A stretch of 17,312 bases of DNA from Fidelibacterota bacterium (GTDB lineage Bacteria > Fidelibacterota > UBA8477 > JABMPR01), in assembly GCA_030596225.1 (NCBI GenBank), contig JAUVKO010000012.1, forward strand, positions 1 to 17,312, written 5' to 3'. Below are positions 6,562 to 14,746 of this stretch, in pieces; within the stretch, counting starts at the first letter, position 1; each line of letters begins with the position of its first letter. The translations under genes and the position numbers were made by a program. The notes under the pieces were generated by a model. It ran no database searches. It worked only from the letters and a program-made list of their open reading frames with translations, and was not told the origin of the DNA.

Positions 6562-7152
6562 CTAACTCCTCAAAAAAAATAATGCAGCACCCAATGAGAA
6601 GACTCCCAGGGTTGTTAGGATAACCGATATAATGGCAGGTTCTCCTTCTGAATAATCACCGGATAGAACTCCCGGGAAATTCTCATCCAATAATTTCTTC
6701 ATGTCATCCTTTGAAAGCTTATCTGAGATTCTGCCTTGCCAGCTATATGCAGCAGAATCAATCACAAAAAGCAGATTTAGATTTAACTGCCTAATATAGG
6801 AGGTGTTCCTAGAAGATTCTGTTGTATCATGGTTTAAAGAAAATGAATAATCTAATAACTGTACTTTCACACTATCTGAAGAGGTCCCTGAGTCATCTTT
6901 TTTAACACTTGCTGACACAGAAAGCATTTCATTCAAATAGAAATCCATGGCAGAGGTCCCGGAAAAATTAATTTGCAGTTTTTCCTCAGGAATCGAGGTT
7001 GAATCACTAACTGCGTGTTGCAGATCTTTGAGAAGTTCCAGCACCAGACTCCGGTGACTCGTTTGTGCCTGAATGAAGCTGGGCAATATTAAAAATAATA
7101 GAATCACAAACTTCAAGTATGAAACACTATTAGGATGTCCAGGAAGCTGCAT
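6562..7152 (-). CDS. Uncharacterised exported protein with C-terminal membrane helix
   Basis: I do not recognise this protein. From the ATG at 7152 it has 196 residues; an alternative TTG at 7164 would add four. An N-terminal hydrophobic segment (about 13-29, ending SFIQAQ) looks like a signal peptide. The central part (30-170) is polar, serine- and aspartate-rich and contains short alternating hydrophobic stretches (VKVQLLDYSFSLNH, LNLNLLFVID) that suggest beta strands. A single membrane helix closes the protein (about 173-193, IISVILTTLGVFSLGAALFFL). This layout would place a periplasmic domain tethered to the inner membrane. It follows lnt by 17 bases and precedes the DUF5683-like gene by 9 bases, so the two unknown envelope proteins probably belong to one transcript and may work together. 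Confidence 0.6.
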   Translation of the reverse strand: MQLPGHPNSVSYLKFVILLFLILPSFIQAQTSHRSLVLELLKDLQHAVSDSTSIPEEKLQINFSGTSAMDFYLNEMLSVSASVKKDDSGTSSDSVKVQLLDYSFSLNHDTTESSRNTSYIRQLNLNLLFVIDSAAYSWQGRISDKLSKDDMKKLLDENFPGVLSGDYSEGEPAIISVILTTLGVFSLGAALFFLRS

Positions 7153-7169
7153 TATTGCTGACAATGCCT

Positions 7170-8699
7170 TCAGACTTTAGTTCTTTTGCTAAACATAACA
7201 AGCATGAGACCTAATGCTGATAAGAGAAGAATCGCTAATCCAAAAACATTCCCATGCCGGGTATAAATGGTACGTTCCAGTCCCAGAGGTGCTTCGTACA
7301 CAATTTCGCCTTTCTCACCCAAAGGAATAGATGCGGCAATGCGACCACTGGGCAAGATCATAGCACTGATGCCAGTCTGTGCTGCCCTGGCGATGCTGAC
7401 ACGATGTTCAATAGCACGTAGCCGACCCGCTGCGAGATGCTGGTATGGACCGGGAGAATTACCCAGCCAGGCATCATTAGTGATGATCGACATGAGATCT
7501 GCCTCATTATTCATAAATTTTTTGAATATGTAAGGATTGGCCGATTCATAGCATATTAATGTCCCCAGATCAGTAACTTCTTCTCTACTACCCATTGGAT
7601 AAACCAAAGCTTCCAATCCAGGTTCAAAGTTGGCTTGACCAAAATTCAGATTTTTCAATATAGGAAAAGTTTCAACCAATGGAATCCGTTCTGCAAAGGG
7701 GACCAAACCTTGTTTACTATAGATGGACACAGGCATCCCAGGTGAATAAAAGAAGGCGGAGTTATAAAAAAGATACTCTCCCCCCTGCTCTTCATGATGG
7801 AGAGCACCGGCAAGCACTGAAACCGCGTTGGATTCCACAAAATTCCGGATCTTGCGATCAAAGTGTGGATAATAATGCAAATGCGCAGGAACAGCACTTT
7901 CGGGCCAGATCAATATTTTAGCACTATCGATTAGAGCCTTCCGCGATTGTTCCATGATCGCTTTCACGTGTTTGGTTTTTTTTGATCGAATCCACTTTTG
8001 ATGCGGATCAAGATTCGTTTGAATAATTCCAACGGTGATCGTCGAACGATTACTCTCACCTATCACTTTCATGCGTACAGCACCAAAGATAAAGGAACCA
8101 ACAATAAAGAAACCCAAAATACCCCAAACCAATTGTTGGGTTCTCACTGATATTTTTCCAAATTCCAACTGAAACAGAATACTGTTTATTAATACTACCC
8201 AGAAACTTACAGCATAGATACCACCGTATTCAGCAATTTGCTGAAGAGGGAGAGCGAAATTTTGGGTCATCGCTAAAGACAACCAGGGGAAAGTCAGAAC
8301 ATAGCCATGATAACTATACAGAAATTCGATGGACACCCAAAAGATAGGTGCCAACCATAATCCCTTAGTTCCAAGATTTCGGCCGGTTCGGCATATAATT
8401 AGTCCATACAGACCAAACCAGAGAGAAAGATATGCCACACCCCCCATCATAGAAGCTGAGGCGATCCAGAAAGAAGTCCCCGAATTATTAGCAATCCAGT
8501 TCAAACTGGTCAGTGTAAATATAAAACCGGTGATATATCCCAGCTTAAAACCTCTTTGCCAGCCCTCCTGCTGTAACGCAACCCATAAGGGCACCCAGGC
8601 AACCCAGGCTAAAAAGAACATATCGAAAGGTGGAAAGCTGAGTGTAAACAACAGTCCAGAGAGAATCGCTAATGTTTCTGCTGCGAATCGTTTTGTCAT
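7170..8699 (-). CDS. lnt: Apolipoprotein N-acyltransferase
   Basis: Lnt adds the third acyl chain to the N-terminal cysteine of lipoproteins on the periplasmic side of the inner membrane, the last step of lipoprotein maturation. The N-terminal 210 residues hold several membrane helices, with the family segment GLLFTLSFPPFD (15-26). The rest is a nitrilase-like domain with the catalytic residues E267 (ILIWPESAVP), K329 (YSKQGLVPFAERIPL) and C383 (LICYESANP). A last helix is at about 485-503. The length of 509 is close to the Escherichia coli enzyme. The ATG start lies 13 bases after ruvX. A working Lnt implies a diderm envelope that sorts triacylated lipoproteins. Confidence 0.95.
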   Translation of the reverse strand: MTKRFAAETLAILSGLLFTLSFPPFDMFFLAWVAWVPLWVALQQEGWQRGFKLGYITGFIFTLTSLNWIANNSGTSFWIASASMMGGVAYLSLWFGLYGLIICRTGRNLGTKGLWLAPIFWVSIEFLYSYHGYVLTFPWLSLAMTQNFALPLQQIAEYGGIYAVSFWVVLINSILFQLEFGKISVRTQQLVWGILGFFIVGSFIFGAVRMKVIGESNRSTITVGIIQTNLDPHQKWIRSKKTKHVKAIMEQSRKALIDSAKILIWPESAVPAHLHYYPHFDRKIRNFVESNAVSVLAGALHHEEQGGEYLFYNSAFFYSPGMPVSIYSKQGLVPFAERIPLVETFPILKNLNFGQANFEPGLEALVYPMGSREEVTDLGTLICYESANPYIFKKFMNNEADLMSIITNDAWLGNSPGPYQHLAAGRLRAIEHRVSIARAAQTGISAMILPSGRIAASIPLGEKGEIVYEAPLGLERTIYTRHGNVFGLAILLLSALGLMLVMFSKRTKV

Positions 8700-8712
8700 T
8701 CTGACACTCGTT

Positions 8713-9135
8713 TCAATATCCTTGTTTCTCCTTAAGATACTGTTTTAAAATAATTGCTGCAGCAATGCGATCCACAGCTCCCTTATCAGTACCGATCTTT
8801 TTGCCCATGCGATGGAGCGATTCTTCTGCTTCCACCGAGCTATAGCTTTCATCAATAGTGTAAACCGCTTGATCGATCTTAGCCCTTAATGCTTCAATGA
8901 ATATTTCAACCCGTTTGGTTTGTTCACTCTTCTCAGCACCAGGCCTGAGGGGCAAACCCACTAGCACTTCTGTCACTTCTTCTTGTTCAATGACCTTGCA
9001 TATCTGTTGTATAGCATCGTCATTATCCTTTATAAGAAGTGTTTTATAGGGGCTGGCGATGATGCGCATCGGATCTGAAAGCGCCAAACCGACACGCCGC
9101 CCTCCAGGATCAATAGCAAGAACACGTCCCTGCAT
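8713..9135 (-). CDS. ruvX: RuvX/YqgF-family Holliday junction resolvase-like nuclease
   Basis: This 140-residue protein has the RNase H-like fold of the YqgF family, which is linked to Holliday junction resolution and to processing of the 5' end of pre-16S rRNA. The first strand, VLAIDPGGRRVGLALSDP, carries catalytic D9. Further conserved parts are VLVGLPLRPG (57-66), IDESYSSVEAEE (94-105) with D95 and E96, and KGAVDRIAAAIIL (118-130) with D122. The usual DERLTT of the family reads DESYSS here, so the Arg after the Asp-Glu pair is missing. The gene is 20 bases after the HU-like gene and 13 bases before lnt. No strong ribosome site is seen. Confidence 0.92.
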   Translation of the reverse strand: MQGRVLAIDPGGRRVGLALSDPMRIIASPYKTLLIKDNDDAIQQICKVIEQEEVTEVLVGLPLRPGAEKSEQTKRVEIFIEALRAKIDQAVYTIDESYSSVEAEESLHRMGKKIGTDKGAVDRIAAAIILKQYLKEKQGY

Positions 9136-9155
9136 ATTATTCGCAGATAAAAATC

Positions 9156-9464
9156 TTACTTAAGAGGCTGCTTTAGAACTTCTTTCAGCAATTTCCCTGG
9201 TTTGAAATGAGTCTTTCTACGTGCTGGTACGTAGATCTCTTCATTCGTGCGAGGATTTCTGGCCCGCGGCTTGGCTTTTGTCGGTTTAACTTCAAAAACG
9301 CCAAAATTTCGCACTTCAATACGGATGGATGGTTCATCACCGCTCATCATTTCGCGTAATACTGTGAAGACTCCGTCAACGATTTCTTCAGTTTGAAATA
9401 TTTTTTGACCCAGTTTCTCAGCAGTCTTTTTAGCTACATCCTTCTTGGTGTATGTAATTGACAT
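9156..9464 (-). CDS. HU/IHF-family DNA-binding protein
   Basis: This is a 102-residue histone-like protein of the HU/IHF family, which bends DNA and organises the nucleoid. The N-terminal helices (YTKKDVAKKTAEKLG, then TEEIVDGVFTVLREMM) form the dimer body. The family signature follows: VRNFGVFEVKPTKAKPRARNPRTNEE, giving the DNA-binding arm with its tip proline in RNP, and then PARRKTHFKPGKLLKE. The first position of the usual GFG is N here (NFG), and the arm is rich in Lys and Arg. It is a few residues longer than E. coli HU. The ATG has a good ribosome site (AAAGGA, spaced about 7 bases). The sequence alone does not separate HU from IHF; the position 25 bases after rel gives no clue. Confidence 0.9.
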   Translation of the reverse strand: MSITYTKKDVAKKTAEKLGQKIFQTEEIVDGVFTVLREMMSGDEPSIRIEVRNFGVFEVKPTKAKPRARNPRTNEEIYVPARRKTHFKPGKLLKEVLKQPLK

Positions 9465-9489
9465 GTGTTTTCCTTTCTTTTCTATGGCT

Positions 9490-11694
9490 CTACTCGCGTT
9501 CCACGCTGATAATGCCGTCGGAAGCCAATAGTTTTGATTTTATACGATCTAATTGCTTGACACCTTCTACCTCTATGATGACTAAACCAGTGACAACATC
9601 ACCATCAACCTTCATAGAAAGTGTGTCAATATTAATGTCATAAGCAGAAATGGTTTCAGTTATGTCCCGCACCAAGTGTTTACGCTCCTGGGCTAAGATT
9701 TTGAGACGAACCAAAAAAGTTTGGGATCTGGCAGTAGCCCAGTTCACGTCTATTATCCGTTCCTGTTCCACCAGATTACCACCTACTGTTTCACAAGTTT
9801 TCTGATGGACTGTAATCCCCCTACCCCTTGTGATAAAACCAATGATAGGATCTCCAGGAATAGGATTGCAGCACTTCCCGAAACTGATCATCATGTTGTC
9901 AATTCCATGAATAGACACGCCTTTAGTATTTCGGCGCGCTCGTTTAAGAAATGATTCAGCATGCTGGTCTTCAGTAAGTTCTTCCCGGGGTTTGATATAT
10001 TCTTCATGGAAGAATTTCGAAAGGATCGAGGAAACAGTTCGATGGCCGGAGCCAATGGAAGCGATCATCTTATCCTCAGATTCAAACTTGAGTTTTAGAT
10101 GGGGATCCTTGAGATGCCTCCATTCCTTCGCTTTGCGAATTTTACGTAATTCCTTTTCTAATATTTCTTTTCCAAGTCGCAGGCTTTGTTCAAACTCCTG
10201 ACCTTTGATCCATTTCCGGATATTTGATTTGGCTTTGGAAGTTTTAACAAATTTCAACCAGGATGAGTTAGGCTTTTGAGAATCACTGGTGATGATCTCA
10301 ATTTTATCCCCGCTTTCCAAATTGCTGTTTAATGGTTTGATCCGTCCATTCACCTTCGCACCAATACAATGCAAGCCCACCTGGGAATGCACATCAAAAG
10401 CAAAATCAAGCGGTGTTGCCCCCAAAGGTAGAATACGTACTTCTCCCTTTGGTGTGTACACAAATATTTCATCCTTGTATAGATCGATCTTCAACAGATC
10501 CATGAATTGATGTGAAGTAGTAATGTCCTCGGTTTGCAGAATGTCCACCAAATTACGCAACCAAGTTACCTGCTGATCAATATCATCAGGACTCGACTTA
10601 GCACTGCTCTCTTTATACTGCCAGTGAGCAGCGACACCCTCCTCGGCTGTGTCATCCATCTCCCTGGTTCTTACCTGCACTTCCACAGGTAAACCATCCG
10701 GTCCAACCACTGTAGTATGGATACTCTGATAGCCATTGGCTTTCGGTTGGGCAATAAAATCCTTAAAGCGTTCTTGAATGGGCAAATAAAAAGTATGGAC
10801 TAATCCCAATACGCTGTAACAGTCTTCCACACGGTTAACAATGATTCTAAGCGCATAGATATCAAAAACATCTTCAAAGGGTCGGTTTTGATCCTGCATT
10901 TTCCGGAAAATGGAATAATGTGATTTAAACCTGCTTTTATAGGTAATTTCAATTCCTGCTTCATTCATGCGCTCTACCACAGGTTTGATAAATTTCTGGA
11001 TATATTTTTCAAAAAAGATTTGACGCTTGGGAATGAGCTTCTCTAATTCTTTTGAAGCTTTGGGTTCCAGAACATTGAAAATGAGGTCTTCCATCTCCGA
11101 TTTGATACGATACATACCGAGACGATGGGCAAGTGGTGCATAAACATCGCGAGTCTCTCTGGCAATGCGCCGCTGTTTAACCGCAGGTAAATGCTCTAAA
11201 GTTCGCATATTATGAAGACGATCAGCAAATTTAATGATAATAACCCGGATATCATCTGCCACTGATAGTAACATCTTGCGAAAATTTACAGCTTGTTTAT
11301 CCTCTTCACTGCGGAACTTGATATCAGACAGTTTGGTCACACCATCTACCAGTTGTGCCAGTTCCTCAGTAAACTCTTGTTCAACATCTTTGAGAGTATA
11401 ACCAGTGTCTTCCACTACATCATGAAGCAGCGCCGCTGAAATGGTGACAGGGTCCAATTTCATTTCTGCCAGAATCGTGGCTACTTCTGCACAGTGGGTA
11501 AAATAGGGTTCTCCGGATCTTCTCAGTTGACCCTTGTGAGCTTCCTTAGCAAATGAATATGCCTTCCACATGAATTTCTCGGAATTCTGACTAATAGAAT
11601 CTGTTCCTCCCATGAGATCTAGAATCCTTACAAAGTCAGTGGGATATTTACTCCCATCAGTATTTAGAAAGCGATCTAAGAGTGCAGCTGTCAT
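9490..11694 (-). CDS. Bifunctional (p)ppGpp synthetase/hydrolase (Rel/SpoT)
   Basis: This long RSH enzyme of 734 residues both makes and degrades (p)ppGpp, the stringent-response signal. The hydrolase domain keeps its metal site: H67 (FTHC), H91-D92 (LLHDVVEDTG) and D158 (FADRLHNMRTLEHLP). The synthetase domain (about 245-360) has FKSHYSIFRKM, then RFKD at 309-312, which is the RxKD form typical of bifunctional enzymes rather than the ExDD of RelA. It continues with NGYQSIHTTV and E338 in VEVQVRT. The regulatory half contains TGS (about 408-470), the cysteine pair C608-C609 in GKCCNPIPGD, and a C-terminal ACT domain (about 657-734). The start overlaps the dnaB stop by one base (TAATG), so it is probably coupled to dnaB. 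Confidence 0.96.
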   Translation of the reverse strand: MTAALLDRFLNTDGSKYPTDFVRILDLMGGTDSISQNSEKFMWKAYSFAKEAHKGQLRRSGEPYFTHCAEVATILAEMKLDPVTISAALLHDVVEDTGYTLKDVEQEFTEELAQLVDGVTKLSDIKFRSEEDKQAVNFRKMLLSVADDIRVIIIKFADRLHNMRTLEHLPAVKQRRIARETRDVYAPLAHRLGMYRIKSEMEDLIFNVLEPKASKELEKLIPKRQIFFEKYIQKFIKPVVERMNEAGIEITYKSRFKSHYSIFRKMQDQNRPFEDVFDIYALRIIVNRVEDCYSVLGLVHTFYLPIQERFKDFIAQPKANGYQSIHTTVVGPDGLPVEVQVRTREMDDTAEEGVAAHWQYKESSAKSSPDDIDQQVTWLRNLVDILQTEDITTSHQFMDLLKIDLYKDEIFVYTPKGEVRILPLGATPLDFAFDVHSQVGLHCIGAKVNGRIKPLNSNLESGDKIEIITSDSQKPNSSWLKFVKTSKAKSNIRKWIKGQEFEQSLRLGKEILEKELRKIRKAKEWRHLKDPHLKLKFESEDKMIASIGSGHRTVSSILSKFFHEEYIKPREELTEDQHAESFLKRARRNTKGVSIHGIDNMMISFGKCCNPIPGDPIIGFITRGRGITVHQKTCETVGGNLVEQERIIDVNWATARSQTFLVRLKILAQERKHLVRDITETISAYDINIDTLSMKVDGDVVTGLVIIEVEGVKQLDRIKSKLLASDGIISVERE

Positions 11695-13094
11695 TAGAAT
11701 GGGTCTGAAGTGCCTTCACCGGTTGAAGCAGGCGGTGCAGGTGTATAAGCTGCTAGATTTTCAAAGGAAGCAAATTTATCGATAAAACTAAGTCTAACAG
11801 TTCCCGTTGGACCATTTCGTTGTTTAGAAATTATTAATTCAGCAACACCTTCCTGAGTATTGCCGTCATCATCAAGCACACCGTATTTTTCCGGCCGATA
11901 AATAAACATTACCACATCAGCGTCTTGTTCAATGGAGCCGGATTCACGAAGATCAGAAAGAATTGGTCGTTTGTCCCCTCCTCTTGTCTCTACAGCACGA
12001 GAAAGCTGAGAGAGAGCAACAACAGGTAAGTCCAATTCCTTCGCCAGCATCTTAAATGAGCGCGATATCTGACTGATCTCTTGTTGGCGTGATTCAACAC
12101 GACCGGTACCTTGTAGAAGTTGCATATAGTCCACAATGATGAGGTCGATATCTTTATCCGCTTTCAAACGACGAGCCTTGGCACGTAATTCAGTAATGTT
12201 CAAAGAAGCAGAATCATCTAAATAAATCTCAGCCTCGGCTAGATTTCCTGCTGCAGTACTTAACCGAGGCCACAAATTTGAGGGTAGGCGACCGGTGCGC
12301 ACGAGATGAGCGTCCACTTTTGCCTCGCTGCATAACAATCTCATGGCCAACTGATAATTTGACATTTCAAGGGAGAATATGCCGATCTTATGTCCATATT
12401 TAACCGAAGCGTTACGGGCTACTGACAAAGCCAGAGCTGTTTTTCCCATGGAAGGACGTGAAGCAATAATAATAAGATCAGATTTTTGAAATCCAGATGT
12501 AATTTCATCTAGTTTACCAAATCCGGTGGCAACCCCCCTGATGTCGCCTGGATTTTCATGAAATTTGTCTGCTTGAGCAAAAGCCTCATCCAGGGCAGTG
12601 CGAATACGTATAAAATCGGCTGTTTTGAAGCGTTTCTCAGAAAGCTCAAATATCTTACTCTCAGCCTTCTCTAAAAGATCATCTACACGTTCTCGGGTTT
12701 CATACGCCTCAGTCGATAGTTCTGCTGATAACTGAATCAACGCTCTAAGCGCAGAGCTTTCCATCACTAATTTAGCATAATAGCGGGCATTGGCAGTGGA
12801 AGGGATCTTCTCGGTCAATTCAGTGATATAGTAGGCTCCACCAGCTGGCTGAAGGTCACCGCTACGCTTTAATTCATCAACTACAGAGATCTGATCAACA
12901 GGTTCTCCGCGAGCGTCTAAATTAAGAATGGCATTAAATATCTTCTGATGGGCAGGACGATAAAAACTTTCCGGGTCCAGGAATTCCATAGCCGAGGAAA
13001 GCGCCATGCGATCCAGCATCATGGATCCTAGAACACTTTGCTCTGCCTCTTCATTGTGGGGTGGCAATCTCAAATTTTGACTGGTTTCGCTCAT
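11694..13094 (-). CDS. dnaB: Replicative DNA helicase DnaB
   Basis: DnaB is the hexameric 5'-3' helicase at the replication fork. The N-terminal primase-interacting domain (residues 8-110) opens with LPPHNEEAEQSVLGSMMLD. The RecA-like domain has Walker A SRPSMGKTA (212-220, K218), catalytic E243 (FSLEMS), Walker B LIIVDYMQLL with D322, LPVVALSQLSRAVE (356-369) and the arginine finger region SKQRNGPTG (R426). At 466 residues it is the usual length, with no intein or insertion at the Walker A or other common sites. The C-terminal tail is proline- and threonine-rich. The ATG overlaps the upstream glycosylase stop (ATGA, 13091-13094) and the stop overlaps rel, so all three genes are tightly linked. 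Confidence 0.97.
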   Translation of the reverse strand: MSETSQNLRLPPHNEEAEQSVLGSMMLDRMALSSAMEFLDPESFYRPAHQKIFNAILNLDARGEPVDQISVVDELKRSGDLQPAGGAYYITELTEKIPSTANARYYAKLVMESSALRALIQLSAELSTEAYETRERVDDLLEKAESKIFELSEKRFKTADFIRIRTALDEAFAQADKFHENPGDIRGVATGFGKLDEITSGFQKSDLIIIASRPSMGKTALALSVARNASVKYGHKIGIFSLEMSNYQLAMRLLCSEAKVDAHLVRTGRLPSNLWPRLSTAAGNLAEAEIYLDDSASLNITELRAKARRLKADKDIDLIIVDYMQLLQGTGRVESRQQEISQISRSFKMLAKELDLPVVALSQLSRAVETRGGDKRPILSDLRESGSIEQDADVVMFIYRPEKYGVLDDDGNTQEGVAELIISKQRNGPTGTVRLSFIDKFASFENLAAYTPAPPASTGEGTSDPF

Positions 13095-13783
13095 GCCCGC
13101 TCCCCTCTTTTGTCGAGATACATGTCACGGATCTTTTTAAAATCTTCCCAGGCGGGACGCTTCCAATTGGGATTTCGCAGCAATGCTGCCGGGTGGTAGG
13201 TCACAACCATATCCGTTCCGTGATAATCAAAGACCTGCCCACGCATAGCTGTGAGCGAATCCTTGGTACGTAGGAGGGTCTGTGCAGAGATCCTTCCGAG
13301 AGCAACGAGAAGTTTAGGCTTGATCAATTCGATCTGCTTCAGCAAATATGGCTCACACTGCTCTATCTCGTCTTTTTTTGGATCCCGGTTATTAGGAGGA
13401 CGGCATTTAAGCACATTTGCGATATACACATCATCTCTTGTAAGATTAATGGCTTTAAGTATGTCATCCAGCAATTTGCCTGCGCGACCTACAAAAGGTA
13501 CGCCCTCCATATCCTCTCGCTCTCCCGGCGCTTCACCAACAAACATGAGATCCGCATTAGGATTACCTGCACCGAAAACAAAGTTATTCCGACTGGATCC
13601 AAGTGAACAATTCAAACAATCTTTGATCTCATCATTAAAAGCACTCAGTGAATTGGTTTCAGAACTCAATTGTGTTGTCTCCACTTGCTGGGATTCGCTA
13701 TTTTCAGGCATATACAGTGGTCCACCAAATATCTCAAGCTCCTCCTCAACGAAGGTTCGGATCTGCTTGGATTTATCACTCAC
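13091..13783 (-). CDS. Family-4 uracil-DNA glycosylase with 4Fe-4S cluster
   Basis: This 230-residue enzyme removes uracil from DNA, starting base-excision repair of deaminated cytosine. It shows the family-4 (UDGa) features: four cysteines for a 4Fe-4S cluster (C56, C59, C127, C143), motif A as VGEAPGERED (82-91), FVGRAGKLLD (97-106), NVLKCRPPNNRDP (123-135) and the C-terminal motif HPAALLRNP with H197. The first 45 residues are polar and low in conservation. The start is GTG at 13783, 12 bases after rpoZ, without a strong ribosome site; a later ATG at residue 25 would also leave the catalytic domain whole, so the exact start is uncertain. The stop overlaps dnaB (ATGA). Confidence 0.93.
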   Translation of the reverse strand: MSDKSKQIRTFVEEELEIFGGPLYMPENSESQQVETTQLSSETNSLSAFNDEIKDCLNCSLGSSRNNFVFGAGNPNADLMFVGEAPGEREDMEGVPFVGRAGKLLDDILKAINLTRDDVYIANVLKCRPPNNRDPKKDEIEQCEPYLLKQIELIKPKLLVALGRISAQTLLRTKDSLTAMRGQVFDYHGTDMVVTYHPAALLRNPNWKRPAWEDFKKIRDMYLDKRGERA

Positions 13784-13795
13784 CTGAAAAGCTAC

Positions 13796-14149
13796 TTAAT
13801 CTTTGTTGTTGTCGTCTTGCGCGGTGTCTTCGGATTCATCATCATCGAACATAGCTTGTTTTTCCCACTTCAGATCACCGGATAGAAATTCATCCAAACT
13901 CATCGTAGTAGGTTTTACGGTTTTATCAAATGATTCCCGATCAATTTCCATATCGATCTCATAAGCAGGGGCTACTTCTTCTTCGCCACCGATCTCATCA
14001 AGATTTTCCTCTTCACGACGACGCTCTTCTTCGATGACATAACGATCCCCGATAATTTGACGGGCACGTTTAGCAATTACGGTTACCGCCTCGAAGATAT
14101 CCTCGGTATGCTCCTCGATCTTTCTGAATGGTACAGTTTTTAAACCCAT
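13796..14149 (-). CDS. rpoZ: RNA polymerase omega subunit
   Basis: Omega helps assemble RNA polymerase by binding the beta-prime subunit, and in some bacteria it forms part of a (p)ppGpp site. The conserved core is at the N-terminus: VPFRKIEEHTEDIFEAVTVIAKRARQI (residues 6-32) matches the helical part including the AKRARQI motif. After it the protein becomes very acidic, with a Glu/Asp-rich linker (40-60) and a tail ending ESEDTAQDDNNKD. The length of 117 residues exceeds the 91 of E. coli. The position right after gmk agrees with the common gmk-rpoZ order. AGGAG sits just after the gmk stop, six or seven bases before the ATG, so initiation is well supported. The core similarity is short, which is normal for this subunit. 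Confidence 0.85.
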   Translation of the reverse strand: MGLKTVPFRKIEEHTEDIFEAVTVIAKRARQIIGDRYVIEEERRREEENLDEIGGEEEVAPAYEIDMEIDRESFDKTVKPTTMSLDEFLSGDLKWEKQAMFDDDESEDTAQDDNNKD

Positions 14150-14161
14150 TTATTTGCTCCT

Positions 14162-14746
14162 TTATTGATGATAAACATCTCTTTTTAATATTTCAGTAAA
14201 ATCATTAACAGCATCATCTAGATTAGCGTTAACGATCTGATAATCAAATTGTTGCCCTAATTCCATTTCTTCCGGCATTCTATCCATGCGAATCTTGATC
14301 TGCTCAGGACTATCAGTACCGCGTTTGATAAGCCTTTGTTCAATCGCTTCTAATGAAGGTGGTTTGATGAACACTGAGACACTTTGCTCGGGGTAAGCCT
14401 TTTTCATATTGATCCCACCCTTGATATCAAGGTCAAGCAAGAGATGCTCGCCTTGCTTTAAAGCGGAATCTATATAGGATCGAAGCGTACCGTAGAGATG
14501 ACCATTTTTTGAATATACTTCCTGCCATTCAACCAGTTCATTTTGTTCGATCCGCTTCAAGAACTCCGCTTTAGTGATAAAGAAGTAGTGCTTTCTTTCT
14601 ATCTCATAATCACGTCGGGGGCGAGTTGTTACAGACACCGAAAAATGGATATCCGGAAATCTTTCCATAACCGCATTTTCCAAGGTACCCTTGCCAGCGC
14701 CAGAAGGTCCGGCCACAATGATCAATTTTCCGTCACTTGGTGTCAT
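14162..14746 (-). CDS. gmk: Guanylate kinase
   Basis: Gmk phosphorylates GMP (or dGMP) to GDP with ATP, an essential step in GTP and dGTP supply. The P-loop is GPSGAGKGT (13-21) near the N-terminus. The GMP-binding part includes SVTTRPRRDYEIERKHYFFI (about 38-57) and EWQEVYSKNGHLYGT (73-87). LLLDLDIKGGINMKKAYP (about 98-115) and the lid arginines (IEQRLIKRGTD, about 135-145) follow. The length of 194 residues is close to the family norm of about 200. The ATG overlaps the yicC stop as ATGA. It precedes rpoZ by 12 bases, the same order seen in many bacteria, so it is likely expressed from the promoter ahead of yicC. Confidence 0.97.
   Translation of the reverse strand: MTPSDGKLIIVAGPSGAGKGTLENAVMERFPDIHFSVSVTTRPRRDYEIERKHYFFITKAEFLKRIEQNELVEWQEVYSKNGHLYGTLRSYIDSALKQGEHLLLDLDIKGGINMKKAYPEQSVSVFIKPPSLEAIEQRLIKRGTDSPEQIKIRMDRMPEEMELGQQFDYQIVNANLDDAVNDFTEILKRDVYHQ

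Noticed and set aside
13251..13787. Plus-strand frame of 178 codons opposite the uracil-DNA glycosylase gene
   Set aside because: It mirrors the opposite strand of a well-supported gene; serine-rich shadow translation without motifs.
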